DNA of 64,000 nt, taken from positions 186,001 through 250,000 of the forward strand of contig NZ_CABPSK010000002.1 in NCBI RefSeq assembly GCF_902459645.1, written 5' to 3'. Below, piece by piece: positions 58,685-64,000 of this stretch (the first letter of the stretch is position 1; the number at the start of each line of letters is the position of its first letter). Below the pieces are notes generated by a model. That model was not told the DNA's origin, searched no databases, and saw only the letters and a list, made by a program, of their open reading frames with translations. A program made the translations under genes and the position numbers. The stretch is from Pandoraea pneumonica. Its GTDB lineage: Bacteria > Pseudomonadota > Gammaproteobacteria > Burkholderiales > Burkholderiaceae.

Positions 58685-59890
58685 TTACTTCTTCATCAAC
58701 GGGCAGGTCGATTCCGCCACGGTGGTGAATGCCTTGTCGCCCGGAATCGTCGCTACCACCTTGTAGTAGTCCCAAGGTTCCTTCGATTCCTTCTTCGACT
58801 TCACTTGCATCAGGTACATGTCGTGGACCATCGTGCCGTCCTTGCGGATGTAGCCCTTGCTGTACATGTCGTCGATCTTGATCTTGTGCAGCTCGTCCAT
58901 CACCTTGTCGGCATCGGTGCTGCCGGCGGCTTGCACGGCCTTCAGGTACGTCATCGTGGCCGAGTAGTCACCTGCTTGCAGGCTCGACGGCATCTTGCGC
59001 ATCTTGTCGAAGTAGCGCTTGGCGAAGGCGCGCGTCTTGTCGTCCTTGTCCCAGTACCAGCTGTCCGTCAGGTACATGCCTTCGGTGTTGTCCAGACCCA
59101 GCGAGTGAATGTCGTTGATGAACACGAGCAGACCGGCGATCTGCATCTTGCCCTTGATACCGAACTCCTTCGCGGCCTTGATGGCGTTGATGGTGTCGCC
59201 GCCGGCGTTAGCCAGACCCAGCACTTGCGCGCCCGAGGACTGCGCTTGCAGCAGATACGACGAGAAGTCCGATGCCGAGAGCGGGTGCTTGACTGCGCCC
59301 TTGACCGTGCCGCCGTTGGCCTTAACCACGTCGGCCGTCGCCTTTTCCAGCGCGTGACCGAACGCGTAGTCGGCCGTCAGGAAGAACCACGACTTGCCGC
59401 CTGCCTTGACCACGGCTGAACCGGTACCGCGGGCGAGCGCGACAGTGTCGTAGGCGTAGTGCACGCCGTACGGCTGGCACTGATCGTTGGTGAGGGCGTC
59501 GGAGCCTGCGCCGACGTTGATGTAGACCTTCTTCTTCTCGGCCGAGACCTTATTCATCGCCAGACCGGTACCCGAGTTGGTACCGCCGATGAGCATGTCG
59601 ACGCCGCCGCGGTCGAACCATTCGCGCGCCTTCGAGGCGGCCACGTCGGCCTTGTTCTGGTGATCGGCCGTGACCAGTTCGATCGGCTTGCCGAGCACCT
59701 TGCCGCCGAAGTCGGCGATGGCCATCTTGATGGCTTCTGCCCCGCCCTGCCCGTCGATGTCGGTGTACAGCCCCGACATATCGGTAATGAAACCGATCTT
59801 CACCGTGTTGCCATCGGCTTGCGCCTGCGTGGCCATCGTCGCAAAACCAAATGCAGCCGCAACGGCCAACGCCTTCATCCGCATCGTCAT
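58685..59890 (-). CDS. LIV-type periplasmic substrate-binding protein (system 2)
   Basis: This is the binding protein of importer 2. The start at 59890 (MTMRMKALA) follows GAAGGAGACGAAG; an upstream start at 59959 is unsupported. The signal peptide ends at 'QAQA'. The 401-residue Peripla_BP_6 protein has 'IGFITDMSGLYTDIDGQGGA' at the mature N-terminus and 'TADYAFGHALEKATADVV' in the second lobe. It differs much from the system 1 protein, so a different substrate is likely. The pattern 'DMSGLYTDIDG' occurs in a COG0683 group whose ligands are mostly unproven. Confidence 0.93.
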   Translation of the reverse strand: MTMRMKALAVAAAFGFATMATQAQADGNTVKIGFITDMSGLYTDIDGQGGAEAIKMAIADFGGKVLGKPIELVTADHQNKADVAASKAREWFDRGGVDMLIGGTNSGTGLAMNKVSAEKKKVYINVGAGSDALTNDQCQPYGVHYAYDTVALARGTGSAVVKAGGKSWFFLTADYAFGHALEKATADVVKANGGTVKGAVKHPLSASDFSSYLLQAQSSGAQVLGLANAGGDTINAIKAAKEFGIKGKMQIAGLLVFINDIHSLGLDNTEGMYLTDSWYWDKDDKTRAFAKRYFDKMRKMPSSLQAGDYSATMTYLKAVQAAGSTDADKVMDELHKIKIDDMYSKGYIRKDGTMVHDMYLMQVKSKKESKEPWDYYKVVATIPGDKAFTTVAESTCPLMKK

Positions 59891-59960
59891 CTTCGTCTCC
59901 TTCGTGGATTTGTATCGCCTGGGTCCATCGCCCGGAACGGGACGCTCCGGGTAGCTCACC

Positions 59961-60710
59961 TCATACGCCTAACAATTCGTGCAGCACCGGCATCTTCGTT
60001 TCCAGCTCGGGCGCGCCGAAGCGCTCCACGATCTTGCCGTGCTCCATCACATAGAAGCGATCGGCAAGCGGTGCTGCAAAACGGAAATTCTGTTCGACCA
60101 TCACGATCGTGTAGCCCCGCGCTTTGAGCGTGGTGATCATGCGTGCGAGCGTCTGCACGATGACTGGTGCGAGCCCTTCCGAGATTTCGTCGAGCAGGAG
60201 CAAATTGGCCCCCGTGCGCAGAATGCGCGCCACGGCCAGCATCTGTTGCTCGCCGCCGGAAAGACGCGTGCCCTGGCTGTGACGACGCTCTTTCAGATTG
60301 GGGAACATGTCGTAGATCTCTTCGATCGACATGCCTTTGCCGCCGTCTTCGCGACGATTGCCGCGCATGCCGATATAAGGCGGCAGCAGCAGGTTTTCTT
60401 CGCACGACAGGCTCGAGAAAATGCCGCGCTCCTCGGGGCAGTAGCCCACGCCGTGATGCGCCACCTTATAGGTCGGCAGATGAATCGTTTCTTCGCCAGC
60501 GACACGAATCGAGCCTTGCCGCTGACCGGTCAGACCCATGATGGCGCGCAGCGTCGTCGTGCGGCCTGCGCCATTGCGCCCGAGCAGCGTGACGACTTCG
60601 CCGCGCCCCACGGTCAGGTCCACACCGTGCAGGATGTGCGATTCGCCGTACCAGGCTTGCAGTCCTTCGACTTCGAGTGCGGGCACATTGCCGCCGCCGT
60701 TTCCGTACAT
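59961..60710 (-). CDS. livF: LIV-type ABC transporter ATPase LivF (system 2) with Arg in Walker A
   Basis: This is an ATPase of importer 2. The ATG at 60710 (MYGNGGGN) has GAGG seven bases upstream; a GTG at 60722 that overlaps the livG stop is possible. The 249-residue protein has signature 'LSGGEQQMLAVARIL' and Walker B 'LLLLDEISEGLAP', but Walker A reads 'LLGRNGAGRTTTLRAIMG', with arginine (codon CGC at 60561-60563) where the invariant lysine is expected. The other motifs look functional. Whether this transporter is active, or the family tolerates the change, is open. Confidence 0.93.
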   Translation of the reverse strand: MYGNGGGNVPALEVEGLQAWYGESHILHGVDLTVGRGEVVTLLGRNGAGRTTTLRAIMGLTGQRQGSIRVAGEETIHLPTYKVAHHGVGYCPEERGIFSSLSCEENLLLPPYIGMRGNRREDGGKGMSIEEIYDMFPNLKERRHSQGTRLSGGEQQMLAVARILRTGANLLLLDEISEGLAPVIVQTLARMITTLKARGYTIVMVEQNFRFAAPLADRFYVMEHGKIVERFGAPELETKMPVLHELLGV

Positions 60711-60718
60711 AGCCGTCC

Positions 60719-61498
60719 TCACCCGTGCGCTCCCTGCAATTCGCTGTCCGCAGTGCCCATATAGGCTTCCATCACTTGCGGATTCTTCGAGACTTCGTGA
60801 TACGGCCCTTCGGCGAGCACTTCACCGCGTTGCAGCACGGTGATCGTGTCGGAGATGCCTGCAACCACGTTCATGTTGTGCTCGACCATCAGAATCGTGC
60901 GGCCGACCGACACCTTCTTGATGAGCGCCGTCACGCGATCGACGTCTTCGTGACCCATGCCTTGCGTGGGTTCGTCGAGCAGCATTAGTTCGGGCTCCAT
61001 AGCAAGTGTGGTGGCGATTTCCAACGCGCGCTTGCGGCCGTACGGCAGCTCGACGGTGAGGGTGTGAGCGAATTCGGTGAGCCCGACTTCGGCGAGCAGT
61101 TCCATGGCGCGTGCGTCGAGTTGGCTGAGCGACGCGCTGCTGCGCCAGAAGTGGAACGCGGTGCCGAGGTTGCGTTGCAGGCCGATGCGCACGTTCTCCA
61201 GCACCGAGAGATGCGGGAACACGGCAGAGATCTGGAACGAGCGGATGATGCCGCGGCGTGCGATCTGTGCGGGCGCTTCGCGGGTGATGTCTTCACCGTT
61301 GAACGTGATGGTGCCGGCACTCGGCACGAGGAATTTGGTGAGCAGGTTGAAGCAGGTGGTCTTGCCCGCGCCATTCGGCCCGATGAGTGCGTGAATGGTG
61401 CCGCGCGCAACGCGCAGGTCGACCCCGTTCACGGCGGTGAAGCCACGGAACTCTTTGGTGAGTCCGCGGGTTTCGAGAATGTAATCGTTGTTCGCCAT
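60719..61498 (-). CDS. livG: LIV-type ABC transporter ATPase LivG (system 2)
   Basis: This is the other ATPase of importer 2 and the first gene of the operon. The start at 61498 (MANNDYILETRGL) follows AGGAGAC at tight spacing; a longer in-frame reading to 61660 has no family support. The 259-residue protein has Walker A '[16 protein letters not shown]', signature region 'ELPYGRKRALEIATTLAMEP' and Walker B 'LMLLDEPTQGMGHEDVDR', all intact. The order livG-livF-livK-livH-livM differs from system 1. Confidence 0.95.
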   Translation of the reverse strand: MANNDYILETRGLTKEFRGFTAVNGVDLRVARGTIHALIGPNGAGKTTCFNLLTKFLVPSAGTITFNGEDITREAPAQIARRGIIRSFQISAVFPHLSVLENVRIGLQRNLGTAFHFWRSSASLSQLDARAMELLAEVGLTEFAHTLTVELPYGRKRALEIATTLAMEPELMLLDEPTQGMGHEDVDRVTALIKKVSVGRTILMVEHNMNVVAGISDTITVLQRGEVLAEGPYHEVSKNPQVMEAYMGTADSELQGAHG

Positions 61499-62029
61499 GT
61501 CTCCTGCCACATTCCTGGTTGGCGGTGTGAGGCGATCGATTAGCCCCGGCACCATCGTCTGTGACAACCGCGAGGCACTTAGGTGACGCTGTCGTTTGCG
61601 TTGCCCGGTGAATCTCTCGCGTCCCTTGCGTCGCGCCGAATTCTTGGTTCGGTCGCACATAGGGAAACGTTATTGTGGGCGGATTGCTGCAACGCGATCA
61701 TTGGGATTTGCACTAGGCTTCGCATCGCTTGAAACGCGCATGTTCGCAAGCGTTTCAGACCCATCGGTAACAACGCGCGCGCACCGCTTCCGGCCTTATG
61801 GAATAAGGCTTTTGCGGCACACGCAAATACGCGTGCGATAGCTTTTTTCGATGAGTGCGCGCCAACGTGCGCACACAACATTAGGTATTACTACGTAAGT
61901 TTTAGCGGTGAGTCTGGAAATCCGGAAAAGCAGAAAGCGCGCGGGCATGCCTCGGCGAAGGCACACTCGGCGCGCTGATCACAACACATCTCTCGAATTC
62001 CAATCGAAGTTTTGTGCCGTTACCGACCT
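61499..62029. promoter_or_regulatory. Upstream region of livG (system 2)
   Basis: About 530 bp without a credible gene. The part next to livG must hold its promoter. An AT-rich island at about 61880-61905 (TTAGGTATTACTACGTAAG) stands out and may be a promoter or operator. The end near 61930-61976 holds a likely terminator of the GMC gene. Confidence 0.5.
61930..61976 (-). terminator. Probable terminator after the GMC oxidoreductase gene
   Basis: AGCGCGC (61936-61942) and GCGCGCT (61970-61976) close an imperfect stem with an inner GCC/GGC pairing. On the minus strand TTTCTGCTTTTCC follows. It lies 54-100 bp after the stop. Confidence 0.5.
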
Positions 62030-63664
62030 TTACCGCCCTGCTTTTCGCGCCGCGCGAATCATGTCGCTCGCGCGCTCGGCAATCATGATCGTCGGGGAGT
62101 TGGTGTTGCCCGACGTGATCACCGGCATGACCGACGCATCGACCACCCGCAAGTTCTGCACACCCCGCACGCGCAATTGCGCATCGACCACGGCGCTGCG
62201 ATCGTCTGCGCGCCCCATGCGGCAGGTACCTACCGGATGGAAGATCGTCGTGCCGATGTCGCCCGCGGCACGCTTCAAATCTTCATCGGTTTGATAAGAC
62301 GGCCCTGGTAAATATTCGCGTGGTTCGTAACGCGCAAATGCCGGTGCGCCCACAATGCGGCGCGTGAGTTTGATCGCCTCCGCCGCGACCGCCAAATCCG
62401 CTTCCGTCGATAAGTAGTGCGGCGCAATCGCGGGCGCTTCGCGCACATCGGGTGACGTCAAATGCACATTGCCGCGCGACGTCGGCCGCAAGTTGCAAAC
62501 CGATGCCGTGAACGCGTTGAACTTGTGCAACGGCTCGCCAAATCGATCGAGCGACAACGGTTGCACGTGATATTCCAAATCGGGGCGCGCAACATCATCG
62601 CGACTCTTCGCAAACGCACCGAGTTGCGACGGTGCCATGCTCATCGGTCCACGCTGCGCAAACGCGTACTGCATGCCGATCTTGAGCTTGCCCCACAAAC
62701 TGTTCGCCGTGAGATTCAACGTCGTCACACCGCGCAGCTTGTACACCGTGCGCAGTTGCAAATGGTCCTGCAAGTTCTCGCCCACGCCGGGCAAATCGGA
62801 CACGACATCGATGCCAAAACCACGCAGCCGCTCGCCATCGCCAATGCCCGACACTTCGAGCAGATGCGGAGAGTTCACCGCGCCCGCTGCGAGGATGACT
62901 TCAGCACGCGCGAGCGCCGTGTAGTCGTCGTTACCGCCGCGATACGACACGCCGGTGCACCGCGTGCCCTCGAACAACAGCTTGTTCACGCTCGCGCCGG
63001 TAATCACCGTCAGATTCGGGCGCTCGCTGGCCGGTCGCAGGAAACCCTTCGCAGCACTCCAGCGCACACCGCGCCGCTGATTCACTTCGAAGTAGCCAAT
63101 ACCGAAGTTATCGCCGCGATTGAAATCGTCCGTTTTCGGAATGCCGATTTGCTCGGCGGCATCGGCGAACGAATCGAGCACGCGCCACGACAAGCGCTGC
63201 TTTTCCACGCGCCATTCGCCACCGCTGCCGTGAAACTCGGAGCCGCCCTTGTAGTGATCTTCGCTGCGCTTGAACAGCGGCAGCACGTTGTCCCAGCGCC
63301 AGCCGTCGTCACCGGTCGCATCGGCCCACACGTCGTAATCTTCGCGTTGGCCGCGCATGTAAATCATGCCGTTGATCGATGAACTGCCGCCCAGCACACG
63401 CCCACGCGGATACGCGAGCGAACGCCCATTGAGCCCGGCTTCGGCCTGCGTGCGATAGAGCCAATCGGTGCGCGGATTTCCGATGCAATAGAGATATCCG
63501 ACAGGAATGTGAATCCAGTGATAGTCGTCTTTGCCGCCGGCCTCGAGCAGCAGCACATTGACATCGCGGTCTTGCGTCAGTCGATTGGCCAGCACACACC
63601 CGGCCGAACCTGCCCCCACGATCACGTAATCGAAGGTCTCTTCCTTAGCTGCCTGCTTGCTCAT
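62030..63664 (-). CDS. GMC-family FAD-dependent alcohol/choline dehydrogenase
   Basis: GMC oxidoreductases oxidise alcohols to aldehydes with FAD. The 544-residue protein has the dinucleotide motif 'YVIVGAGSAGCVLANRL' (about 13-29), the GMC signature 'GRVLGGSSSINGMIYMRGQR' (about 88-107), 'EVILAAGAVNSPHLLEVSGI' (about 255-274) and the active-site region 'GTTIFHPVGTCRMG' followed by 'ASVMPVITSGNTNSPT'. It resembles choline dehydrogenase BetA and polyethylene-glycol or long-chain alcohol dehydrogenases; the substrate is open. It lies about 100 bp after a semialdehyde dehydrogenase gene, which suggests an alcohol-to-acid pathway. Confidence 0.93.
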   Translation of the reverse strand: MSKQAAKEETFDYVIVGAGSAGCVLANRLTQDRDVNVLLLEAGGKDDYHWIHIPVGYLYCIGNPRTDWLYRTQAEAGLNGRSLAYPRGRVLGGSSSINGMIYMRGQREDYDVWADATGDDGWRWDNVLPLFKRSEDHYKGGSEFHGSGGEWRVEKQRLSWRVLDSFADAAEQIGIPKTDDFNRGDNFGIGYFEVNQRRGVRWSAAKGFLRPASERPNLTVITGASVNKLLFEGTRCTGVSYRGGNDDYTALARAEVILAAGAVNSPHLLEVSGIGDGERLRGFGIDVVSDLPGVGENLQDHLQLRTVYKLRGVTTLNLTANSLWGKLKIGMQYAFAQRGPMSMAPSQLGAFAKSRDDVARPDLEYHVQPLSLDRFGEPLHKFNAFTASVCNLRPTSRGNVHLTSPDVREAPAIAPHYLSTEADLAVAAEAIKLTRRIVGAPAFARYEPREYLPGPSYQTDEDLKRAAGDIGTTIFHPVGTCRMGRADDRSAVVDAQLRVRGVQNLRVVDASVMPVITSGNTNSPTIMIAERASDMIRAARKAGR

Positions 63665-63770
63665 TCCCGCCAGTCTCCATCGATCGCGCAGCGTTCGCCG
63701 TAGTGCGACGCCGGCTCATGTGCGGCGCCCGAGTGAGGTGGACTGCGCCCACCGCCATCGGGTTCATTTT

Positions 63771-64000
63771 TTACTTCGCAACCGGCATCGTAAATTCCGC
63801 GCCCTTCGCAATGCTGTCCGGCCAGCGCTGCATCACGCTCTTGAAGCGCGTATAGAAGCGCACGCCCTCTTCGCCATACGCATGATGATCACCGAACAGC
63901 GAGCGCTTCCAGCCGCCGAACGATTGCCACGCCATCGGCACCGGAATCGGCACGTTAATGCCCACCATGCCGATCTTCACCTGACGCGAGAACGCACGCG
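63771..64000 (-). CDS. mmsA: Methylmalonate-semialdehyde dehydrogenase, CoA-acylating (C-terminal part)
   Basis: About 75 C-terminal residues are visible; the gene continues beyond the right edge. The segments '[18 protein letters not shown]', '[20 protein letters not shown]' and '[15 protein letters not shown]' are characteristic of the CoA-acylating aldehyde dehydrogenase MmsA/IolA of valine and inositol breakdown. The product would convert methylmalonate semialdehyde to propionyl-CoA. The catalytic cysteine lies outside the window. Confidence 0.9.
   Translation of the reverse strand, partial: RAFSRQVKIGMVGINVPIPVPMAWQSFGGWKRSLFGDHHAYGEEGVRFYTRFKSVMQRWPDSIAKGAEFTMPVAK

Overview
The window is 64 kb of GC-rich chromosomal DNA from a beta-proteobacterium of the Burkholderiales. 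The best guess is a Burkholderiaceae genus close to Pandoraea. This is inferred from the flhDC-controlled flagellar genes, the mnmG-rsmG-parA-parB-atp order, the parS sequence and the fused LivM-LivG protein; no database search was possible. Apart from flgA, flgM and flgN, every gene I accept lies on the minus strand.

Layout. (1) 1-7.5 kb: the rod/hook operon flgBCDEFG plus the start of flgH (minus), diverging from flgA, flgM and flgN (plus). (2) 7.6-30.1 kb: motility and chemotaxis on the minus strand. Read in the direction of transcription it runs flhD, flhC, motA, motB, a CheY-like regulator, cheA, cheW, three chemoreceptors, cheR, cheD, cheB, cheY, cheZ, flhB, flhA, flhF, flhG, fliA. The master regulator FlhDC is at one end and sigma-28 (FliA) with its anti-sigma FlgM at the other, and sigma-28-type promoters are visible before flgM and motA. 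(3) 30.6-33.6 kb: a Bcr/CflA-type drug efflux pump and an AMP-forming acyl-CoA synthetase behind a perfect LiuR-like palindrome. (4) 33.8-41.5 kb: the complete F1Fo ATP synthase operon atpIBEFHAGDC with a good promoter and terminator. (5) 41.6-47.9 kb: an ion-transporter-like permease, parB, parA, a lipocalin, rsmG and mnmG. (6) 47.9-49.4 kb: a 1.5 kb gene-free region with a parS array and a cluster of DnaA boxes, the likely chromosomal replication origin. (7) 49.4-61.5 kb: two complete branched-chain-amino-acid-type ABC importers (livK-livH-livMG-livF and livG-livF-livK-livH-livM), with a MarR/HpaR-type regulator and a TauE/SafE-type exporter between them. (8) 62.0-64.0 kb: a GMC oxidoreductase and the end of a methylmalonate-semialdehyde dehydrogenase gene.

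How it works together. Left of the origin, ATP synthase, chromosome partition, motility and chemotaxis genes all read away from it, co-directional with replication. Right of it the transporter genes read towards it, head-on. I found no mobile element, CRISPR array, tRNA or rRNA, and no clearly new multi-gene system: this is mostly core genome. The points most worth checking are the parS/oriC architecture (including a perfect parS inside mnmG), an FlhG without the lysines of its ATPase P-loop, a LivF with arginine in place of the Walker A lysine, a chemoreceptor with both a PAS and a periplasmic sensor region, a hairpin over the efflux-pump ribosome binding site, and several unassigned operator-like dyads.
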